Shown: positions 1 through 14,097 of the stretch, one piece after another
Numbering within the stretch: the first letter of the stretch is position 1
Layout: every line of letters begins with the position of its first letter
Assembly (NCBI RefSeq): GCF_901933205.1
Contig: NC_044576.1
Coordinates: 10,821,024 to 10,885,023, forward strand
Reading direction: 5' to 3'
Length of the DNA: 64,000 bases
Origin: Camarhynchus parvulus
Taxonomy: Eukaryota; Chordata; Aves; Passeriformes; Thraupidae
The notes under the pieces: model-generated
What the model was told of the DNA's origin: nothing
The model's database searches: none
What the model saw: only the letters and a program-made list of their open reading frames with translations
Made by a program: the position numbers and the translations under genes

Positions 1-1698
1 TCAAAATGCGAATTACTATGAAATCCCAACATTGTTTAAAAGGAAACACATAAATAGCACAGCTTCCAGTATAGCATCATGAAAATCTGCATTTCACAGA
101 GCTAAGCTAACAAACTGCAAAATGGAAGGAAAGAGATTCCTCTCTCAGCTCTTCCTTGGGAAGCCATTTGACCAGGTACATACAAGACAGTGACTGTGGG
201 GAAACTTAGGGCTCTCTATTAAAACTTGGGCTTCTATTAAAATTCAAACTCAGAGTTTTCTCTTCCATATTATCATCCTTGGGGTCTGTTTTTTCTTTTC
301 CAAAGGACAAGCAAAAATTTCCCCACTGCTCTACTGAATTCCTGTTGCAAGGATGAATAACTCACAAGGCTGGATCTGCCTACTGTTACTGTGGTTACCA
401 AAGTTTCCTTCCCACTGAATCTGAATATCAGTTCTGTTCCAGTTTGCATATTTCAAGCTTCTGTTACTGATAAATGTTTTTTTCTTTTCTATCTGCTGTA
501 ATGCAAACAACAAAGTAGTGTTTACCTTTAAAGCAGTGTTTGACTTCCATCCTGTGCAGTGTCCCAGGCTGGGTCCACTTCTCACCAGTTGTTCATTTTG
601 GGTGTTTCCACTGATTCCATCTGACTCCAAACCCTACAGGAAAAAACCCAACATTTCTTGCAGTGGAAGGAAGTTAATAACACCAAGCAGAGGACATGGA
701 GCAAGTTACAACCACACATCTCCAAGGATGTAAACTGTGCACCCTTGCAGGAATGCCATAGCAGAAGAGCCTGATGTACTGAGCATGTACATATTAACTG
801 TGCAAAACCTGTAGGGTTTGTGCTTTAAAGAAACACCAGACATTCTAAACATAGATGACAATTAACTCTGAAATGGGCATACTTTTTCTTCCTCCTTCAA
901 AAAATCCTTTTAGTGGACACCAACAGCAGCAGAGGATGGCACTGATCCTCCGCACTGTTTTGGTAACAGAACTGGACATTGTTCCATAGAATTCAGATTG
1001 GCAGCTTTAATCCAGGGTGAATGCATGGTTGGACCAAGGTACAAAGAAGTTATTGATGCAAAACCATACCATAAGGTCGTTCCTAGGTTCCATTTCTCCA
1101 CAGACGATAGCAAAACCAGTAGAGCAAGATTTTGATGATATCAAATAGCATCCTTGATACTGTATATGCTTTACAATTCCTCACTTTTGAAAAATGCACT
1201 GCCAGCCCCACTGGGAAACACACACAAATTTTCATCTAATATAAAAGTGCAACAGCTTGAAGACATACAATGTTTGAACAGCAGTTCCTTGCCTGCATTC
1301 CCCCTTGTATTTTTTTCTCTTTAGGGCATATACACTGTCTGAAGCACCTTCTATGGTTCCTCTAAGACTAGCAACAATGGTCCAGAGTCTTTAAAGTGAA
1401 GCAAACTCTTGAATCTTGTCAGGGTTTAATCAAAAGTCATCTTACTTAATTCTAAAATACTCGTTTTAATTTTCCTTTTAAATTTAAGGTTTTAAACCCA
1501 CAGGATTTTGTTTAAATATTTTGAATAAATTAATTCAAATGGAAATTGCTTGACCTTGGCTTTTTTAATTTGGCAGAGATGAAATAATTGTAACTGTCTT
1601 AATGTAAAACCTATGTAGATTAACTTTAGTACCATATGCAGAGCTCAGCAAAATGCATTTCTGACTTTGGAACACAGATATGCAAGATATATAGATAT

Positions 1699-1765
1699 CC
1701 CCCCCGCCCACAAAAAACACAAACCAAAACAAAACAACCCCAAAAAGAAGCCCCCCAAAAAGGAA
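1699..1765. repeat. A/C-rich low-complexity tract
   Basis: The plus strand here is almost only A and C: a run of seven C's, then CAAAA- and ACAAC-type units, then another C6A5 block. There is no fixed period. It resembles decayed low-complexity DNA or an old A-rich retroposon tail, but no element body was recognised upstream of it. Confidence 0.75.
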
Positions 1766-3257
1766 TATGTTTTAACCACAAAATTAGAGGTCATTAAACA
1801 AGAACAGAACAGAAGCAAGCCAAAGAATTGCTGTTTCCAGCACAGCTGCTACAATAGAGAATGAACCTAGCTGATAAACTCCCAGGAAACTTTAATGGAT
1901 GAATTAGAGCCCTCAAGGTTGACACTATGTATAAATTAATGAGGTCTATATATTGTGATGAAGGATTGGCCTCTGCTTGCCTTCTGTTGACTGACAGTGC
2001 TGACTGTTTTCAGAAGCCACTGAGAAACAGCACATCCATGTTTTTAGGAACACATCACCGGACATCCTGGAGCTCCAGGGTCCCTGCCAGGACATCAAAG
2101 GAAGCCATTCTCGAGCAGGGAGGAATGTAAGACCCCTTCAGCGGCAGTGCTGCTGCTGCCCATGTGCCCACTGACAGTCAGATCTATTTATTGCATTGCA
2201 TTGCAGGCCCCCCAAACCACTGGGGCTTCAGCAAAGCTTGGCCTGGTAAATCCCTGTGAGCCTGCCCTTTCACATGATGCACTGTCAGACTTTTGGTATA
2301 AAGCTGGAACAGCATTGTCATTTCCCTGGAATAACTGATAATCTAAACACCAAAGTGATGGCCAAAAGACACAAGGACTGGTCCCAGGCAGTGAAAGCAG
2401 CTGAGTGGGACAATCACAGAGAGCCACTGAATAGCAATGGTGCAACACAAAAGGGTGTTTGAGAATTTCTAAACTGCAGAGGCAATGAAACACAAGATGA
2501 AGGGAGGTCTGGTTTGGAAAATTATGCTGCTGTCATTATGCTACAAGATAAGCCCACAAGATGCTCCTTCCACCTACCTCCCAGACCTCTATAAATTTTA
2601 AAAAATATGTAGAAGAATTAGCAAGAGTCAATAGTTATACAAAGAACAGGACAGACCAAGCCCAGCTTTCCCAAATTTTCCTGATTATGCCTTGATTAGA
2701 TGTTCACTGTATTCAAAGAACAACTCTCTACTGAAAACTAATGATTTTTTATGTCATATCTGCTGCTGTATGTTATTTCACTGTAGATAAACCAATGCAT
2801 TTAAGGTGGCATTAGCAGAAGATTTATTTTTAATTTCTGTTTCAAAGAAAAATATGCAATTTTAATTCCATTTATTTTTGCAGTGCCTTTTTAGCTCAGC
2901 TCTGACAGAAAGGAAATCAGACATTTGGAAAAATGAGCTAGGTTGATTGAATATTGATAAGCCAATTTTTAATTTATCAAGGTTATCTAGAGGAGCTAAC
3001 ACGACGCTGCATACTAACAAGAAATATCAACACACTAAGTGGTGTGTACAGTGAAATATTTCTTTGGGGAAAGAGCTCTGGAAGGACTGGGATTATTACA
3101 ATTAGACCCATACAATGGGGATAGGAAGGGACTTCCTAGGAGGAAATTAAAAGCAGGTGACAAGTGTGACAAAGAGACTGAGATGAATAGATGGTAAATT
3201 TTGTATTTTGCACTGGCTGCAACACAAAACCCACAACAAACGAGTCTGGATAAGAGA

Positions 3258-3287
3258 GACATCCTCTGAGGTGACATCCTCTGAGGT
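3258..3287. repeat. Exact 15-bp tandem duplication
   Basis: The 15-mer gacatcctctgaggt occurs twice, head to tail, with no mismatch and no spacer. Perfect identity suggests a recent slippage or duplication event. No open frame of note depends on it. Confidence 0.9.
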
Positions 3288-6200
3288 AAAATGGCACAAA
3301 TAATGCTAATGTTTAACTCCTCCAAAATTTCACAGAAAGCCAGGTAATTGTTACAGACCTTACAATACACACTCCACGTTGTGAAAAACCTGCAAGGCTT
3401 GGCAGGTCCCCATCAAAGACAATGCCCAAACAGCTGAGAAGAAGCAAGTGAGCATTATTTTTTAGTCTGGGGATGCAAAAATGAGTAAAGTGTACTGCAA
3501 CAAGAATAATGCCAGAGGAATATGTAAGGTTTTGGAAAAAGTGCACTGATTCCTCTCTTGACTCATAGCAGCAATTTAACAAAATTACATTTTATAGCAC
3601 TACTGGACCAATAGCAGATGTTTGCACTTGTTCATTGGAGATAAACCATTAGAATCCTTCATTTCATAGATTTATCAATCATTTAAAAGCTATGTGAGAC
3701 TCAAGTGAACATCAGTGTGGGCAGGAAATGCTAGAAATAAAGCTTTTTACAGGGTTTCTCCCTCTCATGAAGCTAAAATTACTGAAGCCTTGCTTAAGAG
3801 CTGTGTGTTTTATCTCCTGCTCACTCCCTGTGTCAGCAGCAGCAGTGGAACTGTGGCACCTGACCCTGGCCCTGCCTGGCCCAGCCAGGACAGCCCCAGC
3901 CAAGGTGTCTCCACCGTGGCTGCTGGGAGCACCGAGTGGGAATTCTCACCACAGCTGCATTAAGATCTGATTTCACAGATGACTTCCCTTACTGCTGTCC
4001 TGCATAAAAGAAGAGTGTCTGATGTAGATTGCCTTTGTTAATACTCGTTTTTACATCTTTTCCAGCCCTGCAAGACCTTACTTTCCACAACCTTTCATCT
4101 GTAGCCATAAAAACACATGGCAGTTGGATACAGATAGCATACTCCAGGTATGGACCTTACAATTTACTCTTTTCAAAAATTCCTATGAAACTCTCGGTTC
4201 CATAGTTTGCAGTAGATTAATGCTGTAGCTGATTTATGCTTCAGAGACAGGTGCAAAAAATGTTCTTAAAATTTTCCCCCACATGGGAACATCATTAGGC
4301 AGACTCAAGAGAATCTCTGGACCTCCCAATTCCAATATTTTCCCTATTCCACGTGCTCCTGTCAGAGCTACTCCCCAGTCTGATGTACATGCTTCATTCA
4401 CTGTTTGTTTGATTCTTCACTGATCTAAAATAACGTCTCCATCCTTTGTTCACTTGGTTTATCTCTCATTAGGGATATCCCATTCACCTTCCAGGTGCAA
4501 ATTCTTTTACACCTTGTCCATTTGTCCTTGGCACGTTTGGAATGGAATTCTTTCTTCCACAACTGGTTACAATTCAGCATAAGTGACATTTATCTACTCA
4601 TACTATGTCCTCCTTTTAGGAGGACTTATCACCACCATCATTTGTAATATCTGCACTTTTATTCCCCTCTCCCTTGCATTTAGGGGACCCATCCAGTAGG
4701 ACACAGCCTGATAGCACAACAGGCCATTGAAAAGCCAGGTTTTAATTCTATCTTAGCACTCAGCCACTATTTCCAAAACAAGTGACAATAGAGCTATAAA
4801 TCTGCTACTATTTTGAAAAACCTACCTTTATATTTGCATACAGAAAAATTGCATTTCTTATTTTTTTCTGAAAACACTGATATTTCAGAGGGTTTTACAA
4901 AGAAACAATCTGGTGTGTTTACCACAAAAAGCCTTAGTCCACCCCAACATTCCAAACCAAGTATTCATAATCACATTCTCACATTTCAGCAAATAATTAT
5001 CAATCAGGTTATTAATGTAGAGGGTCTAAAGCTACAAATTTGAGACAGATTACAATTTGTTGCACTCAATGCATTATGAATATACCCAAAGTCATGATAA
5101 AGGGAAAAGACACTATTGTACTTTAATAATGGAAAAAAAGGCCAAAAAATGTTTTAAAAATTTTTTAGATTCTGTAAACTATTTTATATTGGCATAATTT
5201 TGCACTTGCATAGGATATCCGTTTTTAACTTTTCAGCTGTGAGACTTCATTGATACAAGTTTGCATTGTCTCACACCTTTCAGAGAGAATGCAATGAGCA
5301 TAATGAAGCTGGGACTGACAGAGGAATAATCTGCATTTGATCTCTTATGAATGACCCATAGTTCTGCTGTGGTTCAATTCCTGCTGTCTCTTAGACCATA
5401 TTAATTGGAAACAGAAATCTGACATATTAAATTGATAACAGACGGCTTTTAATTTCCTTCAGACCTTATCATCCTTCATCAATGTGCACAGCTCTGAGCA
5501 TCTGAGAATCTCTGTGTGAATTAATGATGCATCTCCATATCTGCATGATAAAGATGGACTCCTCTGACAACATTTACATCTGATACTATTAGAGCCTCTC
5601 CAATGATAGCCATTAACAAGTCCATTAATGAGAGCATATTTCCCTGAGGCCCTATGGCCATTCGACATTGTAATCTAAGTCTATACTCTCCAGAAACTCC
5701 ATTAGAAAGCAATGAAGTAAGTCCCTGAACTATACAAAGGTTATCAGCCACATTATCTCACTGAGCAAAAAAGATGAGGGAGGCTTCCTTCAGTACTGGC
5801 AGTATAGAAGATTAAAATGCACAATAGGATTTTCTCTTAACAAGTAACTATGTTACAAATACATTGGCTGAAAGCCACATTGCTGTGGCTTCAAGCAACT
5901 CATACTCAGACCCTTAACTTTCAGGAGATTGTATTCAAGTGGAATAACACAATCCAGGAATTCATCATACAGATAAATATAATAATCTAATAATGAAGGT
6001 AAAACCCCACTCCTGTTGGCTTGAAGTCTGTATCCCAATTTACACAGATTTGATTGAAATAAGAGTTACTGCAATATGCAATTCCTTATTCACCAGTAGA
6101 TAGAATTGTAGTTCAAGAAACAGAAGAATTACTTTCATTTCAAGATGATTCTATTATAAAAACACACTCATCAATCTGTTTTCTAAGAAACTGGTTTCAC

Positions 6201-9200
6201 CTCAGGCCTAAGAGTGATAATCATTCACCATACAACAGGCATCTGAGGTGGCAGCTTCAGAACAGCAAATATTGCTGACAAAAATAGACAGTTGTTCCCA
6301 AGTCCTAATTCTTATGACAAGAATTAAATGAGAGGGCATCACTGCTCCAATCTCTTCCTGATCTAATCTGGGAGCAAGCACAATTTCAGACTCCTGGACA
6401 CATACTTGCTATCCTTCATCTATGTTAAATCAAAAGTTTGCTGGAATCAACAAAATAGGAAGTCCTAAAGAAAATGTGCTTTTGAGGAGGAATATTTCAT
6501 TTCTTAAACTGGCAAAAGCCCATAGTTAACTATTCATTGTTATCATTTAAAGGTTCTTCATGAAGGTAAAATTTCCCAGAATGTCAGCATTATGTAAAGC
6601 AAAATATGCCCAAAATAAAAAGGAGAAGTATATTGAAGCCATGGGTAGACACTGATGAGAAACATCCCTATAGCCTTCAAGTTCATTACTAAACTGGCCT
6701 CATTTTGCCACAAGTCTTCCCTGGCCATGATGGATTTTGGTTTTCCAGAAAAGCACGCATTTGTCTTAAGGCATTACAGAAGCTGAAAAACAACTGTCTA
6801 CAAATTACTTGATTATCTTGCAATGCAAATACAAACACCCCAAGAGTTACCACTGATCAGTCAATGTTTTTAGGATTATGGCTCCAGCAATAAAAATCTA
6901 TTGATATTTAGAAGATATTTATGTTGTTCACTTTATGTACCATGAGAAAATCTGACAGGAGACTGTTAGCACAGGTATTGAATATTAATACCTCTTCATA
7001 CTGGTGTCATAACAAGCTCTGTGCTTTCTTACCAAATTGACATGAGAAATACGATTATGTAAGATTCTTTGATCTTTTTTTTTCTATGTAGCCTCTGTTA
7101 GAAATAGAAGAGTGAACTAGGTGAACATTCAGTTTAACACGAGATAGGAATTTCTATCTCTATAAATAGTATCTAATTTAGAAGATCATTAAACAGCTTC
7201 TGTTTCCTCTTAAGTCTCTCTCAGATGGCCTGGGAGATTACACACAATACCTGTGTCTCTACTTAGTTTCCTTAGCCATGTTAAAATTTCAAGACTTCTT
7301 AGAGGGGAAAAGATACTTTGAAAACCCACTCATTTAATACTGCTCTAAGCTGGGGAAAAAAACCCACTTTGTCAACAGTCATGTTAAGAGTATCTTAACT
7401 TCTGAGCTATTATTGCTTTTTTAGAATTTAACATTTAGGAACAGAACTTGAAATTTCACATAATATGTTATAATTTACTCAGCAATCATCAAGGTCACTC
7501 CTAAGCAACTGCTCAAGAAATATAATATACAGAAAAGTAAAGCAAGTTCTGTGTTATAAAATACAATGAAGCATTTTAAAATCCAAATCCCTTCCCTCCC
7601 TCCAAAGGAACAAATTATTTTTTCCTGGAAACCAGCATGCTGCTAGATTCAGACTCTGTCTGCCAAATCTGAGTCTGAGTGAATGTTTCACAGTGAAGAC
7701 ATAATACCTTGGAAAGAGAAAACACACATGACGAACCTGACAAGAACAGCAGTGCACACAGGGCTCAGCCATGGGAACAAGTGCTGCGCCAGAATTAATC
7801 ACATCCAGAAAAGTACAACTCCTTCGTGTTCATCTTTAGCTTGCCAATGGTGCTGACAACTTCTAACATGCAGCTGTATATTAAGAGCTTTTCTGAAAAC
7901 CTGCAAGAAGATTAAAGGATGGTGATAAATCTCCTCAGATTCAGCTCAAGCAATAAATGGCAACGAATTTTCGGGAACACACTGAAAACCCAGTACCAGC
8001 ACACTAAGGTACTTGGTCCATGCTTGTGATAGTTCACATGAAAGCCTGAATTCCAGGTTCTCAGTGAAATGTATATTTCCTGCTATACTCAACCACCTGC
8101 AGAGTTCTGACAGTGCCAGCTCATCCTTTATTGCACAGTCTGACCAAAACGTCAGGCAGAGTTCTGCACCAACACTTCTGCAAACCCAGCTGAATGCAAA
8201 GTCTCAACGAAAGCATGTTAAAAGCACAGCAAAAACAACCCATAAAAAGTAAATCCCAACTTACTCCATTTTTACTATGCATAGCATATAATTTTTTCTC
8301 ATAGACTGAGTGGTATTTGCTTCTTTTGGAAAATCAACTTTTTTTTAGTGGCTTAGAGGAGCCTCTGAAAGCTGCCTGAAGCAAGTATTTCCTATGTATA
8401 AAGATCCATTTAGGATCTTCAAATCTAAAAAGATTTATTGAATAATCATTGCAAGATCATTTCTCTAGTATTTTACATGCACAAAGAATCACTGCCTTCC
8501 AGTTCTATTTCAAGACAGGCATTACCTATTGTCTGTTTTCAGGATCCATTACATTCTGCTCAGCAGTCTGCTAAGGCATGACTTGTACTACTGAACCATC
8601 TCCTTGAGACTTGGCATCTCTTTAACAAGACAGTCCTTGGCAGGAACTTGGCTTTCATAGTAATAAAATAACACAGAGGTTTTTAATTACCTCTGGACAG
8701 TTACCCTTCATTGATTGTTCCATGACTCCATCACGTCACTGTTTCTGGAAATCACTCATCACAGACAACCTCTCCAAACAGTCTGACTCTGCAAGACAGG
8801 AAAGAAGCCCTTTTTAGTGACTTAGCAATAATAATGAGAATTATACAGAATGCTGAAATGAAAAAGAAGAAAGAAAACAACATAAAATTATATAAAGGTT
8901 TGAAAGAAGAAAAATAGGAGAGAACAGAGAAAGTTAAAGCAGAAAGGCAAAACCAGGTAGAAAGCAGCAGAATGGGAAGCAGGCTCAAGGGCAAATGTAG
9001 GAATAACCATTCCTCTTGCTTCTCCAGAAGCAGAACAGGAGCCTGCCAAATGTCTAAAAGCAGGTACATACACAAGGAAGTGCTGTGCAATACCCTGTCC
9101 TCCAGTCTTTGGGGTCACTTCAGCAGTCAGGATCAGGCTTTTCCAGACTGTAAACTGGAGAGAAAACTAGTTTCCATAGACAATTGTGCCCTTAAGTATG

Positions 9201-11588
9201 TAGATTTTACCAGAAAAGAAAAAAACCCAAACCCAAAATACTTAGATCCAAGTCTCTAGATTGGTCTTTCTGGAGCTTCACACACACTTTGTGCAAATCA
9301 CTTGGCAATCGATTTTGGCTCGAGGAGTTTTGGCAGCTCACAGTCTCCAAAAAGCTTTCAGTAACTTTTGTTGACTTCCTTGTATGTGGTTATAAATGAA
9401 CCTTTTCTCCTCTTCTAAAGTCCCATCAGTATGGGGGGCACACAGAGCTTCAGGCAGGATTATATTTATCAAGGCTGTTGCTGCAAATACTACTTTTACA
9501 GTCTCAAATGTCATCTCAAAATCTAAACACCTGCAAGTCTCTGATATGGTTACATCAATTGCAATTCGTTCAGACAGTGATAAACTGTCAAATCTGTTTG
9601 GTTTGTGCTGTTTTCCCCTTATCTTCTGCTTTTTCAGAATCTGTGACAGCTTTATGGGAATGCATTATTCCTTGGGAAATGTAAGATCTGCACAGCCTTT
9701 TCAGTGAAAGACAGTATTCCTGAGTTCTGTAAGCAGTAAAAAAGAGCTGTAAATGGACTGAGCAATTTTCTTCCTGGTTTCAATGTAAATAACAGGTAAC
9801 AGGGGACGTGCAGAACTCGCTGCGGATCCCCTTGTGGTTTTGCTTCTGGCACACACTTGCTGCTTTGTGCTGGGGAAATGAAAGTTGCATCATCTTGAGT
9901 GCCTGATGAAATCACTGGGCAAGAGTGATTTTCTCTTTCATGCTGGGCTTATTACGATATCTCCCATCTCAGTGGTGGTCTGAAGCCACAGTTTCTGATA
10001 ACCCCCTGGCCACCAGAGTGCAGATCAACTTTTAAATCTCAGAGTTGCTGCTATGCTTAAGGAAGTATTCCAGTTAAAATATTTGTCTTCACAATTCTTT
10101 TCACAGTAATTTTCCAGGGAATTTTAGACACGAATGAGTGGCACCTTTCCAAGTCTGACAAAGAGAGATGTCAGACAGCAGAAACCCCTTCTCCAGATAT
10201 TGAGGTATGAAAACTTGTAACGATTATGAATTCTGAACCAAGTACTAACCTGAGGTTTACTTTTGTCCAAAATTCAACCTTCATGAAGCTCTAGAACTAA
10301 ATGAAGTACAAAGCCTATGTCTCCTGAGATTGTCCTGCAATTCTGAAACCTGTAATGCAAGAGAGCTTCAGAGAGAGATTAGAGTACTAATCTGGATCTC
10401 AGAAATGCACTCCAAACACAAAGTAAATTATTTCCCTGCAGGCAGATGGCCAATTTTTCCATTCTCTTCCCATTTTTAACCATTCAACTGATGCAAGAAC
10501 TGATTCTCAAACAGGACATAAATGTAGTCCCTACAGAAAAATTTACTTTCTAAAACCACTTCTACCTTTTTTGATGGAATTGGATTTCAGAGGATTTCTA
10601 AGATGAGAATGACTTTTTAAAATTAGTTTAAGGGGTTTTTTAATTCAACATATGTCTAGAATTACTTGAAAATTAATCTTTTCCCCAGCAACCAATTGCA
10701 TCCCAAAAAATAACTTCCTAGATAGGTAGCTTCTAATATTTCAAAAGAACAACTACAATGTGGCATAATTGCAAGGGATAGTTTGATAGTATACAGAATA
10801 TAATTACATGGTATTTCACATCTGAGTCATCCTAAGAATAGAAATGGAAGGAAGCAATAAAAATTACTCAATCACAAGCTTAAAATATTCTAGGCAATAA
10901 ATTTAAACAGCCAACAACACACTTAACATATATGTGGCACAGGCAGCTCCCAGTAAGTTAAGAAGCACCTGGCAAATACTGTTAATTCCCTTGCACCTAA
11001 GTTAATTGCAGATTTCAGCAAGCAATCAGATATGATTAAATTACATTTTTGGAAACTACCACATGGTTCAGAGGCTGAAGGAAGCCAGCTTAAAATAGAC
11101 CTTTGAAAGGTAACACTAATTAGGCAAAGTCTTAATTCTACTCCTCTCAGCTTCAAAATTGCAGGGACAAACTCTCCTTTCAGAACACTGTGTGAAAAGC
11201 AGCTGTAATCACCAGACTGTACAGGTATATTGAACACAGGATTTTAACCTCCCATGGAAAATTTCTTTTGACCTCATTTATTCCCCAGAAAGAAGTATTC
11301 CATAAACAAGAAATCAAGATTTTTTAATTTTTTTTTTTAAACTGGGTTCTCCCAGTGCCTCAGCACATCAATCCTAATTCATACAAAAAGCACTAATAGA
11401 GTTAGGGAATACTGGAATATCCTGAAAGAAAGAGGTCTAAGAAAAAAGCTAAGCAAGCAGCATTACTTGAGAAGAGATAAACAAGAAGGGAGAGTCAGAA
11501 GATGAGAGGTCAGGAATCATTTGGGAAGATGTATTCAATAACTAAAAATGCATGATGCTCTATGTAACTCATATCATAAATTACCTCA

Positions 11589-11603
11589 TCTCTCTCTCTC
11601 TCT
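11589..11603. repeat. (TC)n microsatellite, short
   Basis: About seven TC units without interruption, in otherwise unique sequence. Confidence 0.85.
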
Positions 11604-12560
11604 GACATCTCCCCTAACCCAGGCCCATTTTCCATTTTGATTGAAGTAACCTGTTCCTCACTGACTTTCTTAACACCCATCTCATTCTTACGCAGTCGTG
11701 GAGCTGGCATACTTTGAGTTTTTCATTGTACCAAAACATGCCTCCCTTGGTCACCTCAGACCTCCATTCTATCTCCCATTTCCATTTTTAATCTCATTAG
11801 CGACTCCAGTAAACTACTAAGCTCAAAAAAGGTCACTTTTCACCCCTGGAACCTAACACACAGCAAAGCCTATCCCGAACTTGAAGGGCTCTTCCTTCTC
11901 CTGCCACAGCAAACCTCAAGCTTCTGTACCTGCAGCACCAGGAAACTGACTGGAAAAGGATCATAGAACAGAAAAAGTGGCTTTTATGCCACTGAAAATC
12001 ACAGAAGACAGCTTTGCAGACCCAAGCTAGACGGTATAACCATGCTGTAATTATGGCAATTAATAACAACAACCCCATTTTATCCTGATTGGTGCTCTAG
12101 GTCACTGCATTCTACCTAAAGACCAATGGCATGTCCCTGAGGCAGAGAGAAATCTCAGTTCACACTCAGAACCCATCTAATGCCATGGGGTCTTTCAGGC
12201 TTTGTAATTGCCAGGAAATTAAATGTATATTTTAAGCCTTCAAAAAATGTACAAACCTATGTCATGATTAGCAGTACTGTGTACATGGTGAACATTGAAG
12301 AGTTCTAGAAAAATCCAGGTGTGTTTGTATTTTTAATAATATACTGCTAGTACCTTTCCCATTTTTCTCCTTCAGGGAAATAAAAGAGTTTTACCATACC
12401 AATAGTTTGAGTAAGAGTTCATATAGTTTAACATAAAGAGCTGAAAATGTTAAAAGAAAACTGAAAATCTCTGGTTTTGTGAGTTGTTCTAAGAGCTCAG
12501 GCACTTGGAAAGCAGCAGCAACCAACTCACTTACTTCATATTGTATTTTCCCTCTTGCAG

Positions 12561-12787
12561 CACATCATTTGTTCATCAAATTTGCATTGCTGAGCCCCAG
12601 AGTGGAATATTTCAGATGAAGACAGAAAGGACAAAGTGTGGGTGGATAGGCACCAAGTGCTTGTACATGCCAGACTGCCTGATCAGTAAAAAGGAATTAC
12701 TCATGAATGGGACTTCTGAGACAAGTATTAGGCACAACTGTGCTTCCAAGTCCTGTAAAAAGAGACACAGCTGCCACTCCATTCCAG
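12561..12787 (+). other. Candidate cysteine-rich exon (unproven)
   Basis: A pyrimidine-rich tract ending in ttgcag (AG at 12,559-12,560) looks like a 3' splice site, and CCAG|gtagac at 12,784-12,793 could be a weak donor. The 227-bp interval between them is open in one plus frame. That frame contains seven cysteines, with C-x6-C-x5-C in the first half and C-x4-C-x5-C near the end, and one N-glycosylation-type NGT. It would start after two bases of a codon and end one base into the next. I recognise no domain family. A chance open frame flanked by chance splice signals is at least as likely, and no partner exon was found. Confidence 0.2.
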
Positions 12788-13355
12788 GTAGACCTAACCT
12801 AAGTAGCACATTAATTTTTTTCTGATTTCCATGACTCATCTAGCACTAGTAGAGGGCCTGATCTTGCAAGATATATCCTTAGCAGCTGTGAACTGCATCC
12901 TGACAGGTCACATGAAAAAGCACTGATACTCCTACATTAAGCAAGATCTGTTACTTAATGTAATTGATAAGCTGGAGGGGGATCTAGAGGAACTCCCACA
13001 GGTCCCTCATGAAAATTGATCCATCAGACCCAGGGAAGAATGGATGGTATCCTTGACTCTGGGTGGATCAATTTCCTTTGGACACTCCTGAATCTTTTCA
13101 GTACACAGAATTTGTAAGTCCCATGGGCAAAAAAATATGTGTGAAGACCTTATTTTTGGGGTTTTTTAATGGGCTGATATAATCAAATGCCAGTATTTAG
13201 AAGCCAGTTGCCAGGAAAGAAAGATCCAGAATCCCACAGGAAAACATTTCACCCTACACCTGCCTTATCTGCTAGAGGTTTAAGTTCTGATTAGATCAAA
13301 TTTTGGTACTAATGAGGAGCTTCCCTGTTCATAAATGTATGTATTACTACAAATA

Positions 13356-13376
13356 TATATTGATAGTATCAATATA
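13356..13376. repeat. AT-rich inverted repeat, 10-bp arms
   Basis: The arms tatattgata and tatcaatata are exact reverse complements separated by a single G. The next few bases repeat the theme (cattgatatatg). It could form a small cruciform, and no function is implied. Confidence 0.85.
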
Positions 13377-14083
13377 CATTGATATATGCTAGTTGCCCTT
13401 CTTTAAAGGATATATAAATACAGACACAAGAAATGGCTACACACGTGCAAAGATACAAATAAATAGAAGTAAATAGAGGGTCTCCTACAGCGACATCATC
13501 TCTCTTTCACTCCATGAACCATTCCCACTTAACTCTTTGGCTAAACACCAAGGAAATATTTCAAGCTCTGAAAGGTGCCCTGATCAGAACAGCAACAGCA
13601 GTAGATGTGCAGCGGCATGAACACCAACACCAAAGAGAAATTAATTAACTTAAAATTATGTATCCAAGACAGTGAACTCCCTTTAATGAACAAACCAAAC
13701 CAGCATAGTTACAACATTGAATCCAATAAACACATGTCATAAGACACACAACTGCAACAGCCGCTTTGCAGATTCCACAGGCACACCAGAAACAGATTTT
13801 TAAAAACACACATACATGTATGTATAAATTATTCATCTTGTCATTCTATACCATGAGCTTACTATTTGCTCTGCTGCAACTTCCTACATTTTCCATAACA
13901 GTCTTATGTCACTCAGAGTAAAACTTCTTCACAAAGTGAGCTTTTGAATGAAGAAGTGCTTACTCTTCTCAAGCAAGAGTTTCTTCAAGGGACTAAAGTT
14001 TTACAGCTGAACCATCAGTCCAAATCTAGGTGACACTGACTAATGGAATTTGGTTACCAGGACATTAAGTGAGTTGGGTCAAT

Positions 14084-14097
14084 CACACACACACACC
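14084..14097. repeat. (CA)n microsatellite, short
   Basis: About seven CA units without interruption. It is below the length that is usually highly polymorphic. Confidence 0.85.

Larger units (their letters stand above)
1..12560. other. Unique AT-rich DNA, no gene seen
   Basis: No exon, RNA gene or recognisable transposon was found. Open frames are short, overlap on both strands and resemble no family I know. The stretch holds an A/C-rich low-complexity tract near 1.7 kb, a 15-bp duplication near 3.26 kb, a GC-rich patch at about 3.83-3.96 kb, an 11-T run ending at 11,338 and a short (TC)n run near 11.6 kb. The rest looks like ordinary non-coding vertebrate DNA. Confidence 0.7.

Noticed and set aside
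8013..8252. Serine/glutamine/lysine-rich frame behind a cctgcag acceptor-like site
   Set aside because: Looks protein-like at its end, but no pyrimidine tract of note, no partner exon and no family match.
11955..11985. 'atcatagaacag' as the reverse-strand end of a CR1
   Set aside because: Only a few bases match, and the expected GGTTGGAAGGGACC block is missing.
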